A DNA stretch of 64,000 nt. Origin: Saccharicrinis sp963677245. Its GTDB lineage: Bacteria > Bacteroidota > Bacteroidia > Bacteroidales > Marinilabiliaceae. The notes below the pieces were generated by a model that did not search any database, was not told the DNA's origin, and saw nothing but the letters and a program-made list of their open reading frames with translations. The stretch covers positions 3,906,001 to 3,970,000 of the forward strand of contig OY781921.1 of assembly GCA_963677245.1 (NCBI GenBank). Direction: 5' to 3'. Numbering within the stretch: position 1 is the first letter of the stretch; each line of letters starts with the position of its first letter. Made by a program: the position numbers and the translations under genes. Shown here piece after piece: positions 34,216 to 42,592 of the stretch.

Positions 34216-34385
34216 AACCCGCAATATGCATTAGGACATCTATTACGCATCAAAATTACTTCAAAACAAGTCACTTCATTGCTTCACTTCAACTCACCAG
34301 AACGATGCTATGCTTCGTTTCAGTAAAGCCTTGTTTTATTGCAATTTTAACGCTCACAACGAAGTTCTAATACATAATGCGGGTT
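34216..34385. mobile_element. MITE-like hairpin element, copy 1 (170 bp)
   Basis: The ends AACCCGCAATATGCATTAG and CTAATACATAATGCGGGTT are inverted repeats matching at 17 of 19 bases. The interior is itself largely self-complementary (for example CTTCAAAACAAG near the left, CTTGTTTTATTG near the right). A second copy of the same length lies at 46104-46273, with about 18 mismatches and no gaps. It encodes nothing and lies 9 bp after the response regulator stop. Confidence 0.85.
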
Positions 34386-34672
34386 AAAGATATTTTTTCT
34401 ACAAAGTTCTGTTTGTACAAAGAAGTTAACTTCTTTTGAAATTCCAGAACAACTTCAGTATTTGCATAAGATATCCTTTCATCTAAAAAAAATAACATCT
34501 CTGCACCCCTTTATACAAAAGGAATTCAAGAAAAAAAACGAAAAAACTTTCAAAAAAATTACACTGCTTTTTAAACCTTTTTAATCTGAGGCTATCCAAG
34601 AACACGAAGACAAGAAAAAAGAACATGTTCGAAAAAAACAATAATTAAAAACCTCGATTAAAAAAGATAGAT
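34386..34672. other. Intergenic stretch before the lipoprotein gene
   Basis: About 290 bases of AT-rich sequence with A-rich runs (34540-34660). No gene, hairpin or good promoter match could be supported. Confidence 0.6.
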
Positions 34673-35572
34673 ATGAAAACGAAAAATTTAATATTAAGCG
34701 GAGTATTCTTTTTAGGATTAGTAGCATTTAGTTCTTGCGATGATAGCAGTAGTGTAGTAGAATCATTGGATAACTCGTTAGATACAGATGTGATAGAACA
34801 ACAGGAAGCTATTGAAGATGCAGTAGAAAGTGTTTTTGATGATATAGAAGCGACCCTTTCTACAGATTTTGAAATGAGTTCGACTACGCAGCTAAAAAGT
34901 GCCAGCGAAGATGAAATGCCGGTGGGATGTCCAGCTGTTATTATAGAGCATCCTGAGGATACTACCTATCCTAAAGTAATTACTTATGATTATGGTACTG
35001 AAAATTGTGAAGATCGTCATGGCATATTAAAAAGAGGAAAGGTGATTGTGACCAAAACTGGTCCCCACTGGGAAGCAGGATCTGAAAGAACCGTGGTATT
35101 TGAAGATTTTTATGTAAACGATAATAGTATTGTTGGTTCGCGCACCTTTCAAAACGAAGGACAAAACGAAGATGGCAACTGGTATTTTTCGGTAAATATT
35201 GATGTAACTGTAGAAACTACCGAAGAAATTACCTGGACACATCAGGTGAGCAGAATCAGAACTCTAATTGCAGGTGCCGATACACCAAGATATCCATGGG
35301 ATGACCAGTTTTTAATTACAGGAACATCTTCGGGTTCAAGTTCATTAGGCTATAGCGTAACACGTGAGATTACTACCCCGGTATTAAAAAAGAAAGATTG
35401 CAGATTCCCGGTATCGGGCATGGTTGAAATTGTGAGAACCAAAGATGGCGTTAGTGCAAAAGCCTGGTTGGATTATGGTGAAGGTGAATGCGATTATAAA
35501 GCTACCGTTACTGATGAAGATGGAAATGTAGAAGAGATATTATTAGGTAAAAGATTTAAGTGTAGAAGATAG
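34673..35572 (+). CDS. Uncharacterised Bacteroidota lipoprotein
   Basis: A 299-residue protein with an SpII signal: MKTKNLILSGVFFLGLVAF then lipobox SSC at Cys23, followed by Asp-Asp, an acidic start compatible with surface export in Bacteroidota. An acidic linker (residues 30-80) leads to a beta-rich domain with four or more Cys. It has repeated polar strands such as RTVVFEDFYVNDNSIVGSRTF and FSVNIDVTVETTEE. No enzyme motif is seen and I do not recognise the family. It lies alone with its own terminator. Confidence 0.75.
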   Translation: MKTKNLILSGVFFLGLVAFSSCDDSSSVVESLDNSLDTDVIEQQEAIEDAVESVFDDIEATLSTDFEMSSTTQLKSASEDEMPVGCPAVIIEHPEDTTYPKVITYDYGTENCEDRHGILKRGKVIVTKTGPHWEAGSERTVVFEDFYVNDNSIVGSRTFQNEGQNEDGNWYFSVNIDVTVETTEEITWTHQVSRIRTLIAGADTPRYPWDDQFLITGTSSGSSSLGYSVTREITTPVLKKKDCRFPVSGMVEIVRTKDGVSAKAWLDYGEGECDYKATVTDEDGNVEEILLGKRFKCRR

Positions 35573-35600
35573 ATTTGCCGGATAGAGTTGTGTAATGAAT

Positions 35601-35636
35601 AAGGGTGCTTCTTTTTTAGGAGGCATCCTTTTTTAT
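35601..35636 (+). terminator. Terminator of the lipoprotein gene
   Basis: AAGGGTGC pairs with GCATCCTT (one G-T) and a T-run follows, 28 bp after the stop. Confidence 0.75.
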
Positions 35637-35690
35637 TTGGTTGATTGGTCAATGGGAAAATAGTCAATGGTAATTGGTTATTCGTTTATG

Positions 35691-35720
35691 GGTCATTAGT
35701 AGAATAGTCAACTAATGACC
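35691..35720. other. 10-bp inverted repeat between convergent genes
   Basis: GGTCATTAGT and ACTAATGACC pair perfectly across a 10-base loop, within a stretch of TCAATGG/TAGTCA-like repeats. It has no clean T-run and may help to end mgtE transcription. Confidence 0.5.
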
Positions 35721-35754
35721 AACATCCAGTCATCCAATGACTACTCTCTATTGA

Positions 35755-37119
35755 CTATATGAAAATAGTATAACAATAGCTGGCTACCGTCATATAAATA
35801 GCCATTCCGGTTATATCGTTCAGTGTGGTAACGAAAGGCCCGGTAGCTACGGCCGGATCAATTTTAAGTTTATTCATTAATAAAGGAATAAAAGTGCCAA
35901 GTAAGGATGCAAATATAACTACAGAGAAGAGCGCTATACTAGCAGAATAAGTGAGTGAACTATCGGCATTATCTATCCAATTAAAAATAAATAGTAGTGT
36001 AGATAATATAGAGGCATTTAATAAGGAAATGGCAAACTCTTTAATAAGTTTTGTCCAGGTTGTTTCCAGTCCCATATTTCCCGAAGCCAGGGATTGTACT
36101 ATGATTGCGGAGGATTGCATTCCAACATTACCCGCCATCGCAGCAATTAATGTCATAAAAATAGAAATGGTTGGGTGCGCATCGGTTAATTCACTAAAAC
36201 CTAGAATGACCCTTGAGGATAAAACACCTCCCAATAATCCAATCAGCAACCAAGGCATACGTGCTCTGGTATGAATCCAAATGCTATCGGAAGTTTCTAC
36301 ATCTTCGGTAATACCGGAAGCCAACTGGTAATCTTTTTCCGCTTCTTCACGCATAAAATCTACCACGTCATCAATGGTAATTCTACCCACCAGGCGACCA
36401 ATCCCATCAACAACCGGAAGGGCAACCAAATCGTAGCGTTCCATAATGGAGCTTACTTCTTCGCCTTTGGCATCGGTTTTAACCGAAATTAAATCGGGAT
36501 TGTAAATATCTTTTACCGTAACTTTTTCGCTACTTAATAATAGTCGTTTTAAAGAAAGTGTACCTTTTAAAACACCGTCATTATCTACCACATACACATA
36601 GTATACCTCGTCCACTTCCTCTCCCTGACGTCGCATACTTCGTAAGCATGTAGGCAGGTTCCAGGATTCTTTTACCTTAATAAATTCCTTACCCATTAAA
36701 CCACCCGCAGTATTTTCGTCGTAGTTTAACAGATCAACAATATCGCCTGCTGATTTCAGGTCTTCCATGTGCGAAAGCACCTCCTGCTGGCGCTCATCGT
36801 CCATTTCACCTAGTACGTCGGCAGCATCATCCGAATCCATCTTGTCGATGAATCTCTTAGCAATTACTTCACTGGGTAAGGAATCCAGAAATCGTGAACG
36901 TTCGTCTTCATCGAGTTCCGTAATTACATCGGCAGCGGTTTCATCATCAACTAAAAAGTAAACATATTTGGCTTCCTCTAAATCCAGCTCTCTGAATAAG
37001 TCGGCAATATCTGCAGGATACATCTCTTCCAGCTCAATAAGAATCTTTTTTTCCTCTTTAAGCTCTATTTGCTCCCTGATTTTGTCTACAAATTCTCTGG
37101 TTAAAATAAAGTTAGCCAT
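35755..37119 (-). CDS. mgtE: Magnesium transporter MgtE
   Basis: A 454-residue Mg2+ channel. Residues 1-130 form the acidic N domain (LDEDERSRFLDSLPSEVIAKR; LGEMDDERQQEVLSHM). Two CBS domains follow (about 135-260; VYVVDNDGVLKGTLSLKRLL, LPVVDGIGRLVGRITIDDVV), then five transmembrane helices (ARMPWLLIGLLGGVLSS; LIAAMAGNVGMQSSAI). The N and CBS domains bind Mg2+ and close the pore when the cell is replete. The last helix ends at the stop, as in the family. It lies 22 bp downstream of rsmA. Confidence 0.95.
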   Translation of the reverse strand: MANFILTREFVDKIREQIELKEEKKILIELEEMYPADIADLFRELDLEEAKYVYFLVDDETAADVITELDEDERSRFLDSLPSEVIAKRFIDKMDSDDAADVLGEMDDERQQEVLSHMEDLKSAGDIVDLLNYDENTAGGLMGKEFIKVKESWNLPTCLRSMRRQGEEVDEVYYVYVVDNDGVLKGTLSLKRLLLSSEKVTVKDIYNPDLISVKTDAKGEEVSSIMERYDLVALPVVDGIGRLVGRITIDDVVDFMREEAEKDYQLASGITEDVETSDSIWIHTRARMPWLLIGLLGGVLSSRVILGFSELTDAHPTISIFMTLIAAMAGNVGMQSSAIIVQSLASGNMGLETTWTKLIKEFAISLLNASILSTLLFIFNWIDNADSSLTYSASIALFSVVIFASLLGTFIPLLMNKLKIDPAVATGPFVTTLNDITGMAIYMTVASYCYTIFI

Positions 37120-37141
37120 CGTACTCTTTGTTTAGTAATGC

Positions 37142-37924
37142 TTAATCCTGTAAATTCTTTTCGATGAATTGTGTCAGTTGTATAAACTCATCCACGCCCA
37201 ATTGTTCAGGTCTTTTCTTAAATAATTCCAGTTCTGCTATATTTTCCCTGTTGAAAGGAATGGCTTTTAAAGAATTACTCAATGTTTTACGGCGCTGGTT
37301 AAATCCGGCTTTTACTACCCTGAAAAACAATTTTTCGTTGCAAGGCAATGCTTTGGTTTGATTTCGTACAATACGAATTACTCCCGATTTCACTTTTGGA
37401 GGAGGATTAAACACATTTTCATGAACCGTAAATAAATACTCTACATCATAGTATGCTTGCAGTAATACGCTTAATATACCATAGGTTTTACTTCCCGGAG
37501 GTGCAGTTAGTCGTTCTGCCACCTCTTTTTGCAACATTCCCACTACTTCCGGAACCTGATCTTTATAATCCAGCACCTTAAAAAAGATCTGGCTCGAGAT
37601 GTTATAAGGGAAATTACCAATAATGCTAAGTGGCTCTTCGGTAATTTCTTTCAGGTTCATTTTTAAAAAGTCACCGGAAATAATATTGCCATGCAACTCG
37701 CTGTAGTTGGCCTCAAGGTATTCAACCGACTCGGTATCTAACTCCACTACCTTTAATTGAATACCTTCTTTGTGAATTAAATACTTGGTTAAAACGCCCA
37801 TCCCGGGACCAATTTCCAGTACGTTGGTTTTGTAATTTGTTAACCCGTCGGCAATTCTTTCTGCTATTTTTTCATCGGTTAAGAAATGCTGTCCCAGGTG
37901 TTTTTTTGCTCGTACGTTTTTCAT
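37142..37924 (-). CDS. rsmA: 16S rRNA dimethyladenosine transferase
   Basis: A 260-residue KsgA/RsmA protein that dimethylates A1518 and A1519 of 16S rRNA. The start KKHLGQHFLTDEKIAERI, the SAM-binding loop VLEIGPGMGVLTKYL, and the catalytic IIGNFPYNISSQI are all present. The later block FNQRRKTLSNSLK is typical as well. It is the upstream partner of mgtE in a leftward pair. Confidence 0.97.
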   Translation of the reverse strand: MKNVRAKKHLGQHFLTDEKIAERIADGLTNYKTNVLEIGPGMGVLTKYLIHKEGIQLKVVELDTESVEYLEANYSELHGNIISGDFLKMNLKEITEEPLSIIGNFPYNISSQIFFKVLDYKDQVPEVVGMLQKEVAERLTAPPGSKTYGILSVLLQAYYDVEYLFTVHENVFNPPPKVKSGVIRIVRNQTKALPCNEKLFFRVVKAGFNQRRKTLSNSLKAIPFNRENIAELELFKKRPEQLGVDEFIQLTQFIEKNLQD

Positions 37925-38093
37925 CCTTTACAATAGTATTTAATCCGAACTCAGCTAATTGGGAGCGCAAGGGTAAGTGTTTCATGCTACTAAAGTTAAA
38001 AACTTTGCACAAACAAATAATCTTTTATAAAATTGCACCCTCGAATCTGCGGCAAAGGTATAATTTTAAATTGTTAATTATACTTATATTTTA

Positions 38094-39107
38094 GTGTCGG
38101 AGAGGAGTTCTAAAAAAAACGCATTGAAAAAATCATTCATTAATATCATCAAGTTTCTTATTTATTTATCGATAGGGGGAGCTTTGATGTGGTGGGTATA
38201 TCGTAATTATGATATGCAGGAATTAAAAGCAACCTTAAGTGATGGTGTAAATTACTGGTGGTTGTTTTTAGCCATGGTGGCCGGATTGGCTAGTCACTTT
38301 AGTCGTACCATCAGGTGGCAAATGATTATAGAACCCATTGAAAAGAAAACACGCATTAGCAATACCTTTTTTGCCGTAATGATGGGCTATTTTGCCAACT
38401 TATTAATTCCCCGCATGGGAGAAATATCCCGTTGTGGTGTATTGAGTAAATACGAAAATATTTCGGTTTCCAGATTAATCGGTACCGTAGTTGTAGAAAG
38501 GTTAATGGATGTGATTATGCTGTTGCTTTGTTTATTGCTGGTATTGGCCTTGCAGTTTAATATAGTAGCCGACTTTCTTTTTAAAAATACAGACTTTACC
38601 AAGTTTACCAATCTATTTACAAACATATGGACGTATGTGGTTATTTTAGCCATTGTGATGCTGGTACGTAGTTTTAAGCGCTGGTTTTCAAAAACAACAC
38701 CATATATTAAATTAAAGGCACTGTGGGCTAAGTTTGCAGAAGGATTTTTAGCCATTAAAAATGTAAAGAATAAATGGGCTTTTGCATTTCATACCGTTTT
38801 TATTTGGGTGATGTATTTCTTTATGATTTATGTATGTTTCTTTGGTTTTGAGTTTACTTCGCATTTAACGGCGCTGGCCGGATTATCTGTATTTGTGCTC
38901 GGAAGTTTAGGAATGGTGGCGCCGGTTCAGGGAGGCATGGGGCCTTGGCACTTTATGGTTATTGCATCTTTACAGATGTACGGTATCTCTAAAACCGAGA
39001 GTGCAGCTTTTGCTTTAATTGTTTGGAGTTCTATTAATGCCATGATTGTAGTCATGGGTATTGTTTCTTTGATTGTTTTGCCGGTTATTAATCGTCCAAA
39101 AGCTTAA
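38094..39107 (+). CDS. Flippase-like membrane protein (LPG_synthase_TM/UPF0104), first of a pair
   Basis: A 337-residue polytopic membrane protein read from GTG 38094 (MSERSSKKNALKK). About eight helices and the family blocks are visible: HFSRTIRWQMIIEP, GYFANLLIPRMGEISRCGVL, TVVVERLMDVIMLLL and LGMVAPVQGGMGPWHFM. The family includes the transmembrane half of MprF and putative lipid or glycolipid transporters. The substrate is unknown. Its stop overlaps the start of the next gene (TAATG), which encodes a diverged relative. Confidence 0.85.
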   Translation: MSERSSKKNALKKSFINIIKFLIYLSIGGALMWWVYRNYDMQELKATLSDGVNYWWLFLAMVAGLASHFSRTIRWQMIIEPIEKKTRISNTFFAVMMGYFANLLIPRMGEISRCGVLSKYENISVSRLIGTVVVERLMDVIMLLLCLLLVLALQFNIVADFLFKNTDFTKFTNLFTNIWTYVVILAIVMLVRSFKRWFSKTTPYIKLKALWAKFAEGFLAIKNVKNKWAFAFHTVFIWVMYFFMIYVCFFGFEFTSHLTALAGLSVFVLGSLGMVAPVQGGMGPWHFMVIASLQMYGISKTESAAFALIVWSSINAMIVVMGIVSLIVLPVINRPKA

Positions 39108-40054
39108 TGGGCAAATGGCTTATATCGCGTAAATGGTTGGGAATACTCCTGGCTTTGTTGAGTTATAGCTATATTTTTTACCGAATTTTTCAGTTCCGGC
39201 CGGAGGAAGGATTTTTTTCTTCGCTTGGACAGCCCTGGTATAGTTGGGGGCTGTTACTTCTTATTCAGATTGCACTGCTGTTTTTTAATATATTTTTCGA
39301 ATCGAAAAAGTGGCAAACTCTGATTGAGCCAATTTTTAAGGTTTCGATTGTAGAATCAATACAAATGGTATTGGCTGGATTTGCATCAGGTATTTTTACC
39401 CCAGCCAAGTTAGGAGAACCGTTAGGTCGATTAATGAATTTCGACAAAAAATATTGGGCAAGCGGTGCCGTATTAAATTATCTGGGAGGAGTTGTTCACA
39501 ATACAATCATCGTTATTATTGGTTTAATAAGCTTGTTTTTAGGATTAAAAAATAGGGCATATGCAGAACTTTCATCTTTGCTGAACTTCTTTATTATTTT
39601 TCTTTTTATCGCCATTGTAGCCACCTTGTTATTGTGGCTGAAAAGATTATCAATAAAAAGCCTGTTTAAGAAACTAAGTGTTTTTCAGAACTTGAATCAT
39701 ATAAAAAGTCAAATAAAACAGTTATCGCTTGCGTCGATAGTGAAAATTGTTGGTTTTAGTTTTTTTCGCTACGTAATTTATAGTCTGCAACTCTTGCTAA
39801 TGCTATGTTTTATGATGGGTTGGGAACTTACCGATGTTGGTTATCAAATCCCTGTTTATTTTCTATTTATTTCGATTGTACCTTCTTTTATTCTTTCTGA
39901 TATGGGCGTCAGGGGATCGGTTGCATTGTTCTTATTTTCAGCTTATTCACTTGGTGAGTTTAGTGTATTATTAGCTGTTTTTTTAGTATGGCTGGTGAAC
40001 CAGGTTATTCCGGCACTGTTAGGTAGTTATTTTATAGTTCGAACAAGAGCTTAG
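39107..40054 (+). CDS. Flippase-like membrane protein, second of a pair
   Basis: A 315-residue polytopic protein similar in layout to the preceding gene. FESKKWQTLIEPI matches RTIRWQMIIEPI, and the GFASGIFTPAKLGEPLGRLM block corresponds to the NLLIPRMGEISR block. VPSFILSDMGVRGSVALF takes the place of the late glycine motif. Translational coupling suggests the two work as a pair or heterodimer. No soluble synthase domain is attached, so lysyl-phosphatidylglycerol synthesis is not indicated. Confidence 0.75.
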   Translation: MGKWLISRKWLGILLALLSYSYIFYRIFQFRPEEGFFSSLGQPWYSWGLLLLIQIALLFFNIFFESKKWQTLIEPIFKVSIVESIQMVLAGFASGIFTPAKLGEPLGRLMNFDKKYWASGAVLNYLGGVVHNTIIVIIGLISLFLGLKNRAYAELSSLLNFFIIFLFIAIVATLLLWLKRLSIKSLFKKLSVFQNLNHIKSQIKQLSLASIVKIVGFSFFRYVIYSLQLLLMLCFMMGWELTDVGYQIPVYFLFISIVPSFILSDMGVRGSVALFLFSAYSLGEFSVLLAVFLVWLVNQVIPALLGSYFIVRTRA

Positions 40055-40171
40055 TATCGTTGTTATAGGTGTTTAGCAAAGTTTTAAAGTAAAATATCTT
40101 TAATTGTTAAAAACTCATTATCTTTAGTTCAATTTTTCCGGGTATAAACCTTTAATATTGACAGAACTACA

Positions 40172-41263
40172 ATGGAACAATATATATTAGACTTAATCGC
40201 AGAAAACAATAGAGTTATCATTCCTAATTTTGGTGCATTTATCGTTTCCAAAGAACATGGAATAAGTATCTTATTCAACAACTTTCTAAGTTTTAATGAT
40301 GGATTGTTAGTGAATTACGTGGCGGAGAAGAAAGGTGTAGATACCATTATTGCAACAGAAGAGGTTTTTGAATATGTAGATAAGTTAAAGGGTGAGTTAG
40401 ATGAGAAAGGAACTTACGAAATAGATAAACTGGGTACTTTTAGAAAGGATGAAAATGGGATTCTTCGTTTTCAACAAGCCGATGATTTCGCTGATCAGCT
40501 TGCCAATTCAAAGGAAAAAGATTCGGAAGCGACAGAAGAGGAAAAGGATGAATCTCCCAAGGAAGAGTCTGGCAAAAAGGTTTTTGTTTTAGATGTGGAA
40601 GAAGATAAAGTAGTTGAGCATAATGAAGAAGCAACTGCTGAGGAAAAGATTGAAGTACCTGATACCAAAGAGGAACCTAAAAAAGAACCTGAGTCAATAA
40701 AAGAACCTGCAGTATCATCAGCTATAGCCGAAGAGAAAGAAGAAAGCAAGACTTTCGTAACAAATACTTACGCTGAAAAAATGAAGAAAGAGCGTAAGAA
40801 AAACGAGCGTGTTATTCTTATTGTGGCAGCCATCGTTGTTTTAGCCGTATTGGCTATTTACTTCTTCGTTTTTAAGGATACTCCGAGTAAGGATAAACTG
40901 CAGGAGGTTAAACAAGAGATTGTGAAACCAGAGATTAAAGAACCTGAAGTAACAGACTCTATGCCTGTTGAACCTGTAGTTGAAAAACCGGAAGAAATTA
41001 AAAAAGAGGAACCTGCTCCTTTATTGAATACTGCAAAAGGACAGATTCATATTATTGTGGGCGGTTTTAAAGAAGAAGATAATGCCATTAAGATGGTAGA
41101 AAAATTGCGTGGTCAAGGTTTTGAAAATGCGATGATGATTAAAAAAGGCAATATGAATTTAGTAAGTATTGATTCTGATAAATCGTATAGTGTTATTGAA
41201 GCGAAGCAACAAGATGTTTTAAACAATCAAAAACTAGAGAGCTGGTTGTATACAATAAAGTAA
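40172..41263 (+). CDS. HU-CCDC81-type DNA-binding and SPOR-domain membrane protein
   Basis: A 363-residue protein with an unusual order. Residues 1-100 form two HU-like (CCDC81 type) modules (ENNRVIIPNFGAFIVSKE; DKLGTFRKDENGILRFQ). A 90-residue stretch rich in Glu and Lys follows, then one membrane helix (about 211-230; VILIVAAIVVLAVLAIYFF). A second Pro/Glu-rich linker leads to a SPOR domain (about 285-363; GQIHIIVGGFKEEDNAIKMV). SPOR binds denuded septal peptidoglycan, so the protein may tie nucleoid or cytoplasmic partners to the division site. This is inferred from domains; it is common in Bacteroidota but poorly studied. Confidence 0.85.
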   Translation: MEQYILDLIAENNRVIIPNFGAFIVSKEHGISILFNNFLSFNDGLLVNYVAEKKGVDTIIATEEVFEYVDKLKGELDEKGTYEIDKLGTFRKDENGILRFQQADDFADQLANSKEKDSEATEEEKDESPKEESGKKVFVLDVEEDKVVEHNEEATAEEKIEVPDTKEEPKKEPESIKEPAVSSAIAEEKEESKTFVTNTYAEKMKKERKKNERVILIVAAIVVLAVLAIYFFVFKDTPSKDKLQEVKQEIVKPEIKEPEVTDSMPVEPVVEKPEEIKKEEPAPLLNTAKGQIHIIVGGFKEEDNAIKMVEKLRGQGFENAMMIKKGNMNLVSIDSDKSYSVIEAKQQDVLNNQKLESWLYTIK

Positions 41264-41282
41264 CAATGAACTTTAAAAATAT

Positions 41283-41319
41283 AATCCCGGGATTAGTTTA
41301 GCTAATTTCGGGATTTTTT
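41283..41319 (+). terminator. Terminator after the HU-SPOR gene
   Basis: AATCCCG pairs with CGGGATT and an inner ATTAG with CTAAT, followed by a run of T, 19 bp after the stop. Confidence 0.85.
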
Positions 41320-41347
41320 ATTTGCATTAACTCTTGTAACAATCCTA

Positions 41348-42472
41348 ATGGAAATCTTTAATATCATAACAGCTGTTTGTGTTTTGACTTACATTGCTTT
41401 GATTGTCTATTTTATCAAAGGGTGGAATCGATTAAGCTATCCTAAACAAGAAGAAATAAGAAGATGCGAAATACCGCTTACAGTTGTGGTAGCTTTCAGA
41501 AATGAGGAAAAACATTTGCACTCTTTAATAAAATCACTTGTTCTGCAAAATTATCCCAACAATCAATATAGTGTAATTCTGGTAAATGATGATAGTGATG
41601 ATGGTTCAGAGAAAATAGTACAAGAGGAAATAAAGGCATATCCTCACTTTAGGCTCATAAACAATAAAGGAGTGGGAAAAAAGGAGGCTATTGCTACAGC
41701 GATGGATTTGGTATCCACGAAATATGTTGTGATGACGGATGCGGATTGCTTGTTGAAAACAGATTGGTTGGTATCAATTGCTATGGGAATACATAAAGAA
41801 GATCCTGACTTATTGGTTGGGCCGGTGCGACTGGTTAATGCCAATTCTACATTAAAACGTTTTCAGGTTATTGATTTTCTCAGTTTGGTTACCTGTGGCG
41901 CCGGAGCAATTGGAATGAATAATGCCATTATGTGTAATGGAGCTAATCTGATAGTAAAAAAACAAGTTTGGCAAGAAGTAAGGCAACATCTGAATCATAA
42001 ATACTTGTCGGGAGACGATGTGTTTCTTTTGCATTACTGCAAAGCGCAGCAAAAGAAAATTTCCTTTTTATTAAATTCAAGTGCCATTGTAGATACTTAT
42101 CCTGCCGAAAGTTTGAAAGATTTGTTTTTTCAAAGAATTAGATGGACTTCAAAAAGCAAAGCGTACAAGGATCGCTTTTCTTTGTTTGTAGCATGGCTTG
42201 TTTTTATAACGAATCTATTACTGTCAGTTTTACTGGTAGGGCTTGTTTTCTGGCCTAAAACTTTGGGATATGCATTTATTCTGGCACTATTAGGCAAAGG
42301 CATAATAGATTATATATTACTTCGAAAAGGAGCCTCTTTCTTTCATATTCAACTACCTAAATTAGCATTTGTCCTATTCTCATTATGTTATCCGCTGTAT
42401 ACATCAGTTATTGTGCTTTTATCGGTACTAAACATTACTAAATGGAAGGGAAGAGCGCTTTCTCAGAATTAA
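41348..42472 (+). CDS. Family 2 glycosyltransferase, membrane bound
   Basis: A 374-residue GT-A glycosyltransferase. An N-terminal membrane helix (residues 5-23) is followed by PLTVVVAFRNEEKHLHSLIKS, the nucleotide-sugar site VILVNDDSDDGSEKI, and the DxD-type motif VVMTDADCLL. LSGDDVFLL and RIRWTSKSKA correspond to the ED and Q/RxxRW motifs of processive enzymes. Three to four C-terminal helices follow. The donor and acceptor are unknown; the nearby flippase-like pair suggests an envelope glycolipid or polysaccharide. Confidence 0.88.
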   Translation: MEIFNIITAVCVLTYIALIVYFIKGWNRLSYPKQEEIRRCEIPLTVVVAFRNEEKHLHSLIKSLVLQNYPNNQYSVILVNDDSDDGSEKIVQEEIKAYPHFRLINNKGVGKKEAIATAMDLVSTKYVVMTDADCLLKTDWLVSIAMGIHKEDPDLLVGPVRLVNANSTLKRFQVIDFLSLVTCGAGAIGMNNAIMCNGANLIVKKQVWQEVRQHLNHKYLSGDDVFLLHYCKAQQKKISFLLNSSAIVDTYPAESLKDLFFQRIRWTSKSKAYKDRFSLFVAWLVFITNLLLSVLLVGLVFWPKTLGYAFILALLGKGIIDYILLRKGASFFHIQLPKLAFVLFSLCYPLYTSVIVLLSVLNITKWKGRALSQN

Positions 42473-42592
42473 GTTTTTTTACATTTTATTTAACCATGCA
42501 TTAATGCAAGCATAACAATAAGTTTATCCTTAAAATTTCACGGAATTACGCTGTCGGCATATTTTAGTAAACCCATTTTAGAAAGGTAAGAC

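Noticed and set aside
37925..38093. Possible gene between rsmA and the flippase-like pair
   Set aside because: The frame at 37837-38094 overlaps rsmA antisense and has no motif.
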